Part shown: piece after piece, positions 24,139 to 37,744 of the stretch
Layout of the letters: every line of letters starts with the position of its first letter
Numbering within the stretch: position 1 is the first letter of the stretch
Assembly (NCBI GenBank): GCA_024291935.2
Contig: CM044322.1
Location: 68,873,405-68,937,404, forward strand
From: Okapia johnstoni
Taxonomy: Eukaryota; Chordata; Mammalia; Artiodactyla; Giraffidae
Length of the DNA stretch: 64,000 nucleotides
Direction: 5' to 3'
Notes under the pieces: model-generated
What the model was told of the DNA's origin: nothing
Seen by the model: only the letters and a program-made list of their open reading frames with translations
The model's database searches: none
Made by a program: the position numbers and the translations under genes

Positions 24139-26621
24139 GTTCACTTCAGTCACTCAGTCATGTTCAACTCTTTGTGACCCCATAGGCTGCAGTGCACTAG
24201 ACTTCCTGTCCATCACCAACTCCCGGAGATTGCTCAATCTCATGTTCACTGACTCAGTGAGGCCCTCCAACCATCTCATCGTCTGTCGTCCCCTTCTCCT
24301 TCCACCTTCAATCTTTGCCAGCAGCAGGGTCTTTTCCAAGGAGTCACTTCTTCGTATCAGATGGCCAAAGTATTGGAGCTTCAACTTCAGCATCAGTCTT
24401 TCCAATGAATTTTCAGGAGCGATTTCCTTTAGGATGGACTGGTTTGATCTTCTTGCTGTGCAAGGGACTCTCACGAGTCTTCTCCAACACCACAGTTCAA
24501 AAGCATCAATTCTTCAGCTCTCAGTCATTATTGTCCAACTCTCACATCCATACATGACTATTGGAAAAACCATAGCTTTGACCAGACGGAACTTTGTCAG
24601 CTAAGTAATGTCTCTGCTTTTTAATATGCTGTCTAGGTTGGTCATAGCTTTTCTTCCAAGGAACAAGCATCTTTTAATTTCATGGCTGCAGTCACGATCT
24701 GCAGTGATTTTGGAGCCCAAGAAAATAAAGTCCGTCACTGTTTCCATTGTTGCCCCATCTATTTGCCATGAAATGATGGGACCAGATGCCATGATCTTAG
24801 TTTTCTGAACGTTGAGTTTTAAGCCAGCTTTTTCACTCTCCTCTTTCACTTTCATCAAGAGGTTCTTTAGTTCCTTTTTGCTTTCTGCTGTAAGGGTGGT
24901 GTCATCTACATATCTGAGGTTATTGATATTTCTCCCTGCAACCTTGATTCCAGCTTGTGCTTCATCCAGCTCAGCATTTTGCATGATGTACTGTGCATAT
25001 AAGTTAAATAAGCAAGGTGACAATATACAACCTTTACATACTCCTTTCCCAGTTTAGAACCAGTCTGTTGTTCCATGTCTGGTTCTAACTGTTGCTTCTT
25101 AATCTGCCTACAGATTTCTCAGCAGACAGGTAAGGTGGTCTGTTATTTCCATCTGTTTAAGGATTTTCCACAGTTTGTTGTGATCCACAGTCAAAGGCTT
25201 TAACATAGTCAATGAAGCAGAAGTCTATGGTCTTCTGGAATTCTCTTTCTTCTTCTATGATCCAATGGATGTTGGCAATTTGATCTCTGGTTCCTCTGCC
25301 TTTTCCAAATCCAGTTTGAATATCTGGAAGTTCTCAGTTCACATACTGTTGAAGCCTCGCTGGAAGAATTTTGAGCATTACTTTGCTAGTGTGTGAGATG
25401 AGTACAATTATGCAGAAGTTTGAGCATTCTTTGGCATTGCCTTTCTCTGGAATTGGAAGGAAAGCTGATCTTTTCCAGTCCTGTGGCCACTGTTGAGTTT
25501 TCCAAATTTGCTGCCATATTGAGTGCAGCACTTTCACAGCATCATCTTCTAGGATTTGAAATAGCTCAACTGGAATTCCATCACCTCCACTAGCTTTGTT
25601 CATAGTGATGCTTCCTAAGGCCCACTTGACTTGCATTACAGGATGTCTGGCTCTAGGTGAGTGATCACACCATCATGGTTATCTAGGTCATGAAGATCTT
25701 TTTTGTATAGTTCTTCTGTGTATTCTTGCCACCTCTACTTAATATCTTCTGCTTCTGGTAGGTCCATACCATTTCTGTCCTTTATAGTGCCCATCTTTGC
25801 ATGAAAATTTCTCTTGGTATCGCTAATTTTCTTGAAGAGATCTCTAGTCTTTCCCATTCTATTGTTCCCCTCTGTTTCTTTGCATTGATCGCTGAGGAAG
25901 GCTTTCTTATCTCTCCTTGCAATTCTTTGGAACTCTGCATTCATATGGGCATATCTTTCCTTTTCTCCTTTGCCTTTTGCTTCTCTTCTTTTCTCAGCTA
26001 TTTGTAAGGCCTCCTCAGACAGCCATTTTGCCTTTTTGTTTTTCTTTTTTCTTGGGGATGGTCTTGATCCCTGCCTCTTGTACGATGTCACAAACCTCTG
26101 TCCATAGTTCTTCAGGCATTCTGTCTGTCAGATCTAATTCCTTGAATCTATTTCTCACTTCCACTATATAATCAAAAGGGATTTGATTTAGGTCATACCT
26201 GAATGATCTAGTGATTTTCCCTACTTTCTTCAGTTTAAGTCTGAATTTGGCAATAAGGAGTTCACGATCTGAGCCACAGTCAGCTCCTAGTCTTGTTTTT
26301 GCTGACTGTATAGAGCTTCTCCATCTTTGGCTGCAAAGAATATAATCAACCTGATTTTAGTATTGATCATCTAGTGATGTCCATGTGTAGAGTCATCTCT
26401 TGTGTTGTTGGATGAGGGTGTTTTCTATGACCAGTGCATTCTCTTGGCAAAACTCTGTTAGCCTTTTCCCTGCTTCATTTTGTATTCCAAGGCCAAACTT
26501 GCCTGTTACTCCAGGTATCTCTTGACATCCTACTTTTGCATTCCAATCCCCTATGATGAAAAGACAACTTTTTTTGGTGTTAGTTCTAGGATGTCGTGTA
26601 GGTCTTCATAGAACTGTTCAA
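24139..26621 (-). mobile_element. BovB LINE, about 2.5 kb, inserted in L1
   Basis: Minus-strand BovB with 3' end at left. Going 5' to 3' on the minus strand it encodes the C-terminal part of the APE endonuclease (WNAKVGCQEIPG near 26500), a lysine-rich linker (25735-26091 frame), and the RT domain with YVDDTTLTAES (24601-25023 frame), then the C-terminal block at 24154-24474. It is 5'-truncated in the endonuclease and frameshifted. A target duplication of ACGTATAGTATCA (24126-24138) and ACATACAGTATCA (26622-26634), two mismatches, defines both ends. Confidence 0.95.
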
Positions 26622-27097
26622 ACATACAGTATCATGCCACCAGCAAATAGTGACAATATTATTTCTTACCTCCCAGTTTGGATTCCTTTTATTTCTTTTT
26701 TTTTTTGTCCGATTTCTGTGGCTAGGACTTCCAATAAAAGCAGTGAGAATGGGCATCCTTGTTTTGTTCCTGAATTAAGAAGAAAATCTCTCAACTTTTC
26801 ACTGTTGAATATGGTGTTAGATGTTGAACTATATTCCCTCTATACCAACTTTGATGAGTGCATTAATGAATGTTGACTTTTGTCAAATGCTTTATCTGCA
26901 TCTATTGAGATGATCATGTGATTTTTTTTCTTCCTTTTGTTGATGTCATGAATTACACTGATTGATTTGTGAATATTGTCCATTCTTGTGACCCTGGAAT
27001 AAATCTCAGTCGATCAGGGTATATGATCCTTTCATATGTTGTTGGATTTGGTTTGCTAATATTTTCATGATGATTTCAGCATCTATTTTCATCAGAG

Positions 27098-27371
27098 CAG
27101 AGAAGGCAATGGCAACCCACTCCAGTACTCTTGCCTGGAAAATCCCATGGACGGAGGAGCCTGGTAGGCTGCAGTCCATGGGGTCGCGAAGAGTCAGACA
27201 TGACTGAGTGACTTCACTTTCACTTTTCACTTTCATGCATTGGAGAAGGAAATGGCAACCCACTCCAGTGTTCTTGCCTGGAGAATCCCGGGGACTGGGG
27301 AGCCTGGTGGGTTGCCGTCTATGGGGTCGCACAGAGTTGGACACTACTGAAGCGACTTAGCAGCAGCAGCA
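27098..27371 (+). repeat. Bov-A2 dimeric SINE with (AGC)n tail
   Basis: Two Bov-A monomers joined by a CACTTTCACTTTTCACTTTC linker, ending in an AGC tail. The perfect 10-bp target duplication TTCATCAGAG is at 27088-27097 and 27372-27381, inside L1. Confidence 0.95.
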
Positions 27372-28203
27372 TTCATCAGAGATATTAGCTTGTAATTTTC
27401 TTTTTTGTACTGTCTTTGTCTGGTTTTGATATCAGAAACCAGATTCTGGTGGTCTCATGGAATGAATTTGGGAGTGTTCCATTCTCCTCAATTTTTTTTG
27501 GAATAGTTTGAGAAGGATAGGTATTAACTCTTCTTTATATGTTTGGTGGAATTCCCCCTGTGAAGCCATTCAGTCCAGAGCTTTTGTTTGCTGGGAGTTT
27601 TTTTTTATTACAAATTCAGTTTTACTACTAGTAATCAGTCTGTTCAAATTGTCTGTTTCTTCTTGATTCAGTCTTGGCAGGTTATGTGTTTCTAGAAATT
27701 TGTCCATTTCCTCTAGGTTGTCCAATTCATTGGTATATAACAATTCATATCATTCTCTTCCAGCATTTCTGATTTTGAGTATTCTCTCTTTTCTTCTTGA
27801 CGAGTCTGGCTAGAGGTTTATCAATTGTATCTTTTAAAAAAGCAGCTCAATTTCATTGATCTTTTCTATTGTTTTGGGATCTCTATTTTATTTATTTCTT
27901 CTCTAATCTGTATTATTTCCTTTCTTCTGTTTACCCTGGGCTTTGTTTTTTCTTCTTTTTCTAATTCCTTTAGATGGTAGGTTTATTTGAGATTTTCTCT
28001 TGTTTCTTGAGGAAGGCCTGTATCACCATAAACCTCCCTTTTAGAACACTTTTGCTGCATCTCATGGATTTTGGAAAGCTTTTCTTCCATTTTCATTTAT
28101 TTTAAACGATTCCCCAATTCTTCTTTGATCCACTAATTTTTAAGTAGCAAGTTATTTAGTATCCATGTGTTTGTGCTTTTCTTATTTTTCTTTCTGTGAT
28201 TGT

Positions 28204-28755
28204 GCCAAGCTGCAACATTGAGTAAACAGGACTGAACCATTCACTTGGCTCAGGCTTGGGCACGTGCTGAAGTGGTCAGGGGAAACCCAGCAGTCACTAG
28301 GACAGTCTTCATTCCATCCTATTAACTCTGCCTTGAGGACAAGCCAGCATGTATGCACTCCTCAAGAGCAGGGTTCATGCTTTCCTCAGCCCTCCTTAGT
28401 CCCACTGTTCCTATGACCAGCCAAGGGTTCTCATCTCCCCTGGGTAGCACCCCAGGACTGGGGTGCCCAATCTGTGGCCCAAACCACTTACTCCCCAGGG
28501 TGGGTCTCTGCCTGCGTAATCTCCCTTTCCCCCTGAGTCCCCTTCCAGGGGCACAGGTTCCGACATGATCACTTTTCCTTCCTTCCTATCTGATTATATG
28601 TGTATCTTTCTTACAGCGTTGGTTTACAGAAATGGTTCTGCCAACTTCCAGTTAGTTCTCAGAGAGAAGTGCTTCACGTGTGCATTTATTTTTGACGTGT
28701 TCACAAGGGGAGGGGAGTTCCCCACCCTCCTACTCTGCCATGTTGACTGATCCAC
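28204..28755. repeat. Unclassified repeat-like block, possibly an LTR
   Basis: GC-richer than the flanks and adjacent to the L1 end. Its right end (CCTCCTACTCTGCCATGTTG) resembles the ends of some mammalian LTR or LINE 5' sequences. I cannot name the family. The short frames here (28353-28568) show no recognisable domain. Confidence 0.3.
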
Positions 28756-31700
28756 AATGCCAACCTTCCTGTGAAGAAATGTTAGTGACTTGAAGGAATC
28801 CAATGATAAAAAAAAAAAAAGCAAGAGCAGAAAATTCTAACATGTGGAGTAGAAAGTTAAAGTTTACACGTCTGAGTACCTAGACACTAGCAGATCAGAG
28901 GGAAATGGTTACAGTCTAATCCATCTGTCTGGCTTATAACTGTCACCATAATATAAGGATGTATTCTATGGCCCTGTGTACTGCTAACAATGAAAAAAAT
29001 ATTACTATATTACAGTTATAATATACTTAATGAAAATTCTGTGAAAAGTATTCCAAGAAATAATAAGTTTGAGAAGCAAAATAAATTCTGAAATTGACAA
29101 TTTCAACAAATGATTTTATGTAGAGCTGTTAAGAGCTTGCTGGGAGATCCAAATATTATCCATTTATGCTCCCTAGCATTTTCCAGGGTTGAATATGGCT
29201 ATAAGCTACAATTCTTTGTAAATACTGCTAAACCTGATATTTCTTATTTATTAAACAATTTTTCAATATAGATATCTATAAAAATAAATAAAGAACATAA
29301 AGAATGTTAGAAGTATTTTAAGAAAGATAATGGAAATCAGTCAGCCTATTGCCAGATATGTTTTAAATTACTGCATGTAAAATATCATCAGTTCAAATTT
29401 TTCATGGAGAGAAAGAGGACAATTACATCTTAGTGGGCTAAATCGAGAGATAATGTTCATTTTGTTAATAGATTACAATGAAGCAGCACCCAACATTCTA
29501 TTCCAAAAGGTGGTGCTTGGGCTGAACCTTGAAGGAAGGCTGAGAGTAAACCTAGAGAACAGGGTGGGAATGGGTCCAAGCAAAGGCTGCAGGCCAGTAG
29601 TGTGAAAGGATGACAGTTTCAGAAAAATAAGATGTGACTGTAATAAAGAAAATGGATGAATATGTGGTGGGAAAAGCATGTAGCCCAGCTTATGAAGGTC
29701 TTTTTATGTCACACAGGGACCTTGAATTTCATTCTGAACGCTATGAAAATACCCCCAAGTATTTTAATCAGAGGAATGACAATTCAAATGTGCCTTTATA
29801 AAATGAAAGACAGGAAACAAGGAACTTCTGCAGTTTCTTCCATCTTTAGTGGTCTGTGATCCTACAAATAGCGAAGTCCTGATCAGAGTGGAGAAGACTC
29901 ACAGGCAGTTATGAGAGTGATCTCACAGGAGATATGGGGGGATGGCTTGAAGTACTGAGTCTGGGTAAGGCAATTAGCTGGTGTGGGGACAGAGTAGAGA
30001 GGCCAGTGCTAAGACAGGTTGCATTTCAGACACGTTAAGATTTGGCACGCCTTACAAAACTCACTGATGCTACTAGATGATCTCAGCCCCCAAACTTTTA
30101 TTAGTCCTGGGAAGAAAAGGACTACTGAATCCTCTAAGTTTTCATGGTAGGTGGGCCAAGCGGGGAAAAATGTTACTATGAGCAATTACTTAACAACTAA
30201 GTCATTTCAAAACTTCATCCAAATCCACTTAATTATGCCTTTTAGCTCCCATCTAATTATTTCAGGCTTAACACTAATATCAGTTTGGTGAGAACTTGGT
30301 GATCTACTTGATCCCTTAATTCCACATGGAATTCCCTATCAATTCCTTGACTCATAGCCAAATTATAATCATCCTCATCTGAATCCTTTCCCAACTATTT
30401 TCTCTTGAAAGCAAGTTCTAGCTACTACTTGAGGAATAAAACCTTCCCTCTCCCCAATAGAAGTACTTTCAGAGAGCTAGCATGTAGTACCGTGCCCTAT
30501 ACTATGAACATAGGGGGCACCCAGTGTTTCCTAGGGCTGGTGATACGACATGTTCAAAGTGACTTCATTTTTTTTTTCCTTTGGAGAGGAAAAGAAGAAG
30601 AAAGGCACTGCTAGGATGTGACTGTAACATGAATGAGTAAGTATAATGAATGGTTAAATGGAGGTCCACTGTGTTTTACAGAGAGTCCAACTTTATAATG
30701 AGCCCAAAGAGGAAAGAGTGAGTTTCCTCAAAGAGGAGGCTGTACTGAAAAAGGAAATAAACTAGTTTCTGACAGTCGAGAAGATGACTGTCCCACAGCA
30801 GCACACAAGGACAGAGGAGTGAGGAGACGGGTGAGTCCGGGGAGCTGGGCTGTAATTAGATTCTACAGTCAGGTCATCAAACAGGAATCCATAAACAAAC
30901 AACATACACTCCTCTAAGACAGAGCCTTAGTCTGTCAGGTGTTTCTAACTTTGGAAATCCTTTCTTTCCCATAGTCCAGGCCTCCTTCCCAATTCTCTTG
31001 GAAACTCAGAGACCTGATATTTCTCCTGCACCAAAGTAAAGAAAGCAAAGAAAAACCAAGCAAGATTCCACGGAAAACATTTAAAGATATGGAGAATGAA
31101 AAACACCACATTCAGAACAGCGATTTGTTTCAGCTGGAGTATATGTTTTGAGGAGGCAGGAAGGAGTGAGGAGCAAAGTTTGTAGGCAACCTCTACCGTA
31201 ATGTTAATGTTCTATTAGGTACAGTCCTGTTTGTTATGCCAAAGTATCTGAAATATTTCATAATTTTCAAAAAGAAATTTTTTAAAAAAAGGAAAGAGAG
31301 CAATAGTAAGATCATTTTGTCTATGTCCCTACTTCTACCTGGGAAAAGAAAGGGGCCCTTCCTAATTATTCTAACTTGACTATAAACTGAAAAACTGTTC
31401 ACAAACAAGACTATGCCTCCTCTCATCTTTGATGTTAATGCTCATAAGTCAATTCATTTTTTTTAGCAAATGTTCAAATCGCACACCTATGAAGCGGGAT
31501 CAGCTTCAGTGACTGAATCCTTGGGTGTAACTCTAGTAGCATTGAACTTCTGATTTGGAGATGCCCTTCCTGTTTTGTTAGTATTATGACATCACACATA
31601 TTTGAATGACACATCAGGAAGAGAGCTCATCAGTCAGCTGACAAAATGTTCAGTCAGCTCTGTTATCCACATGCACTCATAGGTGCTGAGTTATTCCAGG

Positions 31701-31984
31701 CTTCCTCAAACCTCCTTTCTCCTCACTAGTCCTGCCCTGCCTTTTCTGTACTTTAGCCCCATGATCACTGTCCTTCTGCAATGATCACAACTGCAGAGAT
31801 CACACAGGGAAAAGATGAAAGTCGTTTGTCATTCTTGTTCTAAAGGGAGGAACATCTTCAAGACAGAAATGAGGCAAGAAGGGTGAATCTAGGCATTAGA
31901 ATTAGACCTGCACATTATCTGTGTACTTCACGTTTCCTACTTAGGATTTTTCTCCAAACTACAGAATGATTTGCATCATATTGA
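28756..31984. other. Intergenic, no gene seen
   Basis: Sequence without recent retroelements. Small open frames on both strands are unconvincing. It contains only short A or T runs and no clear pseudogene. Confidence 0.5.
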
Positions 31985-32215
31985 TACAAGGCAAACTTGA
32001 CGTCATACTGCCTGAGTTGAAATCCGTGCTCTGCCACGTCTCAGCTACATGATCTTGAGTAAGTCATTTCTCCTCTTTGCAAAAATTTGTATATTAATAG
32101 TGCCTACTCTTCAAATAAAGAATAAATGAAATGATGCATGAAAATGCTTAGCACAGCACAATTCCCAGTGCACAGCAAGAGCTTAACAAAATGTTGGCAA
32201 TTACTACGTGCATTG
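31985..32215 (+). repeat. MIR SINE
   Basis: MIR-like order: GAGTTGAAATCCGTGCTCTG, CATGATCTTGAGTAAGTCAT, then GCTTAGCACAGCACAATTCC. It contains a perfect CRE-type palindrome TGACGTCA at 31998-32005, about 1 kb upstream of the C1orf116 promoter; its function is unknown. Confidence 0.75.
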
Positions 32216-32929
32216 ATTTTAATTTTTCTTCCTGCCCTTTGGTATCGAGGATAACACATATCCAGGAAAATCCAGTTTCCAAGCAAAAGGTATATCTGGT
32301 GAAAGTGATTGCCATTCCTGGAGGAAGATTCCTTCCTGAAAGCTTTGGATTCTTTCACCTACTGTCTTCGCCCTACTTTCTTCCGGATGTTTTAACTACA
32401 GGTGCCAGAAATCTGCCATTGGAAGGAGATAGGAGTTGCAGGACTGATTGGTCGCTTCTTTCGTTTATATTTCTTCATATTCATTGCTACCTTCCACACA
32501 CAGCTAAAAGACCAGAGACCCAATGACGGCGTACATGTTCTCTCCTTCAAGGCTGTCCGGTCCCTTTTTTCCTCAGAATAGGGATCTCTTGGGAGAGAAA
32601 ACAGTTTTATTTCCCCCAGAAGGTCTTTGTCACGGTGTCTCAGACTCCTTCATCAGTGGTCCTGAGTGGAGCTGCTAGGATTATGAGCTGCCAGGAAAAC
32701 ACTTAAGGATGACAGTGACTCTGAAAGACTGGAAAAGCGACTAGCAAAACTGGTCACAAAGGATTTTTACCTTGAAGAATTCAGGGGAATACTTCGAGAG
32801 GAAGAAGGCAGTTACAGATAGAAACTCAAGTTTCGAACAGACGGATGGAAAAGCACACTGCCCAGTGGACTGCGTTACTCTATATCAAGATTTTTAAAAG
32901 GGATAACATGCCAACTCTCCTCCAAGCCT

Positions 32930-33159
32930 CAGCCCAAACCAGCCGCCCCTCCTTCCGGCCCTCGACTACGGTTAAAGGCTCTCTATTGGCTCTCAGCGAG
33001 GGAGGGGAGGGCAAGAGGCGATTGGCTAAGTGAGCCGACCCCGCCCGCGCCCTCCCCGGGGAAACAGCTGGAAGCAGACGTAGGGAGGGAGGCCTGGGAT
33101 TGGCTGGGAGTCGGGCAGGGTGGGGTGAGGCCGCGCGGATGAAGCCTTTACCTGTCCAG
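32930..33159 (+). promoter_or_regulatory. C1orf116: C1orf116 promoter and probable non-coding exon 1
   Basis: CpG- and GC-rich block between AT-rich flanks. It has three inverted CCAAT boxes of the form ATTGGCT (cores at 32985, 33021 and 33099), an ETS-like CTTCCGG at 32953, and GC boxes. CCTGTCCAG|GTAAGT supplies a strong splice donor (last exon base 33159). Its distance from the coding exons (about 5 kb) and the orthologous gene size (about 12-14 kb) fit a 5'UTR first exon. The transcription start is not determined. Confidence 0.6.
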
Positions 33160-33760
33160 GTAAGTCAGGAAGAGGTCAGAAGAAGAAAACAGTAGGAGAC
33201 AGGGCACGCTGTCTCTGTCTCCGTCTCTGCCCTTTGTAATACGAGGGTATTCTCTTCTTTTCTTCTCTTCAGTCACCCGCCCATTGAAGGTGAGTTAATT
33301 ACTAACCAACTATTGCTTACTCTGCAGCAAGAATCGGGGTCTTCGTGGGAAGTCAGAGCTACAGAATTGAGCCTTTATAACGCAGCTGGGGGACTTTCTC
33401 TCTCTTCCTCAACTCTCTGAGTCCAGTAGTGAACCAGAGTAGGGTGATAGCTGGAGATTGGTGTGCTTTTGTGGAGACGGGGGCTGAGATGCATTTTTTC
33501 TTTCATCTGCCTGTTTAGGTTGGATAAAGCATATTGTGCAGGCAATAAGAAAAGAAAACAGGTTTGCTTTAGATATTTCCATCTCTGAGCAATTGAAATT
33601 GAGTTGTGATTTTGGAAGAGAATAGTTGGAGTAGACAGAGTAGAAGTGGAAATCGCCCAGGGGAGGAAAAGTGCTTTGGTTTTCCACTGCATCTCTAACA
33701 GGAAATTTTCCCATAGCTTTATCAACTCAGTGTCTATCTTTATTTAAATAAAAGGTGCGG

Positions 33761-33804
33761 TGTGTGTGTGTTCAGTGTGTGAGTGTGTGTATGTGTGTGT
33801 GTGA
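33761..33804. repeat. Interrupted (TG)n microsatellite
   Basis: TG runs broken by TTCAG, GAG and TATG. Confidence 0.9.
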
Positions 33805-36800
33805 GATAATGGAGCTCCTTGTGAAAGGGTATGTAAGGTGTGAGCCATGCTAGGTTGTTTGTAAGGCGGTGTGAGGTTTGGTTGCATTGGAAAAACTCCA
33901 AGTCAGGCTACCAGCTCATCTTTGGAAACCCACGGATAATCTAGTTGCAAAGCCAAGCCTATTTGAGTTCAACTTCATTAAATTTCTTACTTTGCCTGTT
34001 AATATACACAAGGACTGGCAAACTGGAAGCTACTCAACTGTGCCAGGGCCCCACCCACATTAATACTTCACCATAGCATGTCAAGTCTAGTAGGAATTCC
34101 AGGAGGGGTTCAGGCCAAAGCATTGTGGCAGAGTCCAGAGAGGAGAACCAGACCGGTGCCGTGGTTTTGTTTTGCATTCCTTCAGGTGTCCTGGTTGCCA
34201 GTATGTGTGGCAAGATTCCACATACAGGGACACTGGGTGTAGAAGTCAAGTCAGAGTAACAAGTCAGCTCTCCGTCATCTAGCTTGTGGAGGTTAACACT
34301 CTGTTCCTTAACTTCACGCCTTTTCCTCCTGCTTCCAGAAAAAGGGAAGTGGGAAGACCTAGTGTCAGGATCCCAGAGCCTGGCACGCAAGCCCTGAATG
34401 AATATATTGGGTTTCCTCCTGGCACCTGAACCTTTACGCTCTAGCTCAGCCCACACCCCAGAACTAGCCCACCAAGCTCACTGACTGAGGGCTGCCATAG
34501 ATGGTGACCTTGTCAGCAAAAAAGATGAGCTGTGATGTCAAGCAAGGCTCTTCTGCACAGGGGATGTTTCCACCCCGCTCTCCCTCAAATCCACTGGTGA
34601 AAGAGGCAATTATATAATTGCCTAAACTTACATGGAAACCTGCCCATGTGCTTGTGGAGAGGGAGATGGATACAGTGGAACTTTTAGTCTTCTTGGCCTC
34701 CTTAAGATGTTTTCCAGCCCAAGGCACATTTGACTGGTCAGCAGGAGACCTGGAGACCTGGAGATAGGAAACCTCTTTGACCACTGGGGAGAGAGATGAG
34801 TTCTTAGAGGATTTTGGGGTGGTTTCATGGGAGGAGGGTGACAAGGGGGCCTTCAGACTGTTCAGGAGGTACAGAGAAGCCAAACAGGAGTGGGGCTGGA
34901 GCCCTCTTCCCACTTCACCCCATCCAGAAGCCAGAATGCCACATACCATTTTTTTACTCTCCTCCAAGGCTTGGCTGGCTTCAGGGAGTAGTTAATATTT
35001 AATATGCCTTTGCACGGGTGACCCTGATACAGGCTGTGCACATCTCTTAATCCATTCCTTTCTCCCCTCAAGCTGCCCAAAGAGGTCAAGTGTTCAGAGA
35101 TACCAAACTCTCACCTTGACTGTTTTGCCTGTTTCTCCGCTTATCAAGTAGAAATACATTAAGTTTCAATAGCCGCCCTGAAACAGCCCTCAAGTTTCAA
35201 GGTTGTAAAGTTGGTGGAAGGAAATGCAGCATCCAGGTCAGGTCAGCCTGGTGAGGGATGGAGAGGGAGTGGGAAGAAGAGAAGGTGTCTTCACGGTTCA
35301 GATGTTTGGGTTCAGGACACTAGGTGTGGAGAGGAGGCGCAAGCACATTGGGGCTCATTCAGCTTTGGTTTCAGGTTCAGGTTAATCTCTGTGGTGATTC
35401 TGTCATGCTTGAGTGTCAGCAGCATTTGGTGTCATTTCTTTACTCTGGAAATATCTGTTGTTGGGACAAAAAGCTGGCCTGGATGCATAAAGCTGAATCA
35501 AAAGAGGATGTTCTTGGGGTTTTCAGTGTTTAGTCGGGGTGGCCAGTGGTCCTTCTTTAGGTACATGGCCCTCTTGCATGTGGAAAGCCTTTGTGATACC
35601 TCTTGAAGGGCTGCGAGCCACAGGCTGTCCCATAGATGCAGTTATATAGATCGTTTCCTACTTCCCATAGGAAGAGGAGTTAGAAAGAACCCCAGCTTTC
35701 TTAGCTGTCAAATGAAGAAAATGTCACATCCTGCCTAAGCTAGCAGTTTTTTTAAAAAAACTCAATTAGCATATCTGAAAGCACTTTATAAGCTATACCC
35801 TGCTGTGTTTTTTGAAGCTGTGCTGTTCATATTGTTCCTATCTCTTCCAGCTGCTTCAAGCCATCCTTGGTTCCAAAGTGAGAGTGTGTTAGGCTGCCCT
35901 GGGAGGAAGGAGAGGCTAGCAAACCCCTGTAAAGTCCGATGCATGCTTGGAAGAACAAGGCAGTTATTTTTCTCTGAAAGGAAAAGGCAACATCTGCTCA
36001 TCTATTCACAGAGAACATTCCATTAACTACAGTGAGTCACTTTTAACAGTTACTGCCCCAATGTTACAGATAGGAAAGCTAGAACCAATAAAACAGACCC
36101 TTGGATCTACACTGACTTCTTGGAAACAATACCTTTATCTTAATAAAGTTTTGCATGCCCTGGGCCTACTGGGTGCTAATAAATGTTACTGTAACTGAAA
36201 GTATTTCCCAAAACTCCATTAAGCCACATATTTTATGGGAAATAAAATATTTGAAAAAGAGCTTGCAGTAATAGTGTAGAAGCCAAAAAAGAGACCTTCC
36301 AACAGTGCAATTCAGTAGACTCTAGAATGAACAAGTTTCTTCATCTAGCATTTTTTGAGTGCCTTCATATGCCTAGGCTAATGAGAGATGGATCTTCTTT
36401 GTTAAAATGGTCTCAACCCTACAGAATGTTAGAAATGAGTTAGTACTTTTGGAAGTCAGTGGCCTAGTCAGTCATTAATGGAGAGGCTAGCTGAGGTAAC
36501 TGAACTTCATCTCGCATGACTTCTCACATTTGTTTCATTGGGGTTTTGGATAATGGGGAACTAGTGAAGGAACTCGTGAAGGAAACCCAGGAGCTATCTT
36601 CACCCATGTTGATTCATCACTGGACTTCATCTCCATCCCCTCTGGTTCCCTCTCTCTCCTAAGAGGCTCTGGACCCTCATGAACTACACATATCTTGCTC
36701 ATAAGGGATCTTCCCTCTTCCTTCTTCATTGTTCTGCCCCTCCCTACCTGCGGCACGTGAGGGCCTCCTCCCTGGCAGGAGAGGAGCTCTGGGAGGCCTT

Positions 36801-37744
36801 GTGCTTGTCAGCTCGAGGTGGTTGGCAGGCTGACTCCCCCAGCACAGCCCAAACCTGACTTTAGCATTGGAAGAGGCTGAAAAGACAACCTGCCCTAGAA
36901 TCTAAACCCCAAGTCTCAAGATGTCAAATAAAATTCGGTTTTCCAAGACGTTTTACCTCATACTGGGAGAGTAGGAAAGATGGTAGAAAATAAGACACGG
37001 CATTGTGAGGAAAACATGGATTCAGAATCCAACAAACTATATTCTAATTCTAAACTCTTCCCCCGTGTCCTTTCTTGATCTTGGAACTGTCTTTTAATCT
37101 TAATTGTTCTAGAATTTCATTTTAACATAGGAGAGTCACCTTTGGCCTTTCCAACTCTGACGGAGTTTTTCCCACGAACAGGAATATGAAAACCCCTGGG
37201 ACTTCCTGAAGATAGATGGCACTAACCTTCCTTTGCTACTTCTGTTGGCACAATGAAATTGAAGCTGTTCTTTCCCTATGAGTTGGAGTTGGAAGGAAGC
37301 TACCTAGGACTTTGCTCTTGTTCATTTGAGACAGGTTAGGGCACCTCATTGGGAATAAGTACAGCCTCAGAGGGGGTGATGCATGAGAGAGGAACTAGGT
37401 CTGTGTCAACCACTGGGGTGCCATGCACACACCTCCCAGACTTGGGCAATGATGGTGGCTGTGGTGGGAGTCATCACGATGTTGATGACATGGCTATGGT
37501 AGCAGCTGACAATTATAGGGCTGCACGCTGCACAAAGTGTTTTAAATGAAGTATCTCATTATAAATTCATGACAACCCTTTGAGGTAGGTACTATTATGC
37601 CCCTGTTCCTTTAAAAAAAAAAAAAAAACAACTTTTGTTTCCCTTGCTTCAGTCTACTTTGATCCAAGTTGTATCTTGTCTTTTTCTTATTACAAAAACA
37701 GTAGTAGTTACTCATTTATTCCTTAAGCATTTGCTAATTTACTA

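Larger units (their letters stand above)
21405..28200 (-). mobile_element. Nested L1 LINE complex, minus strand
   Basis: L1 3' region (21405-21806), ORF2 3' half (about 22490-23027 and 23300-24138) and further ORF2 (26622-27087 and 27382-28200) run in order on the minus strand and read as one L1 split by later insertions. Phrases include CATTGATCTATGTGTCTATT and TCTATTGAGATGATCATGTG. The insertions, each listed separately, are three SINEs with a (TA)n, a + strand L1 tail, a BovB and a Bov-A2. All ORF2 pieces carry stops and frameshifts. Confidence 0.88.
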
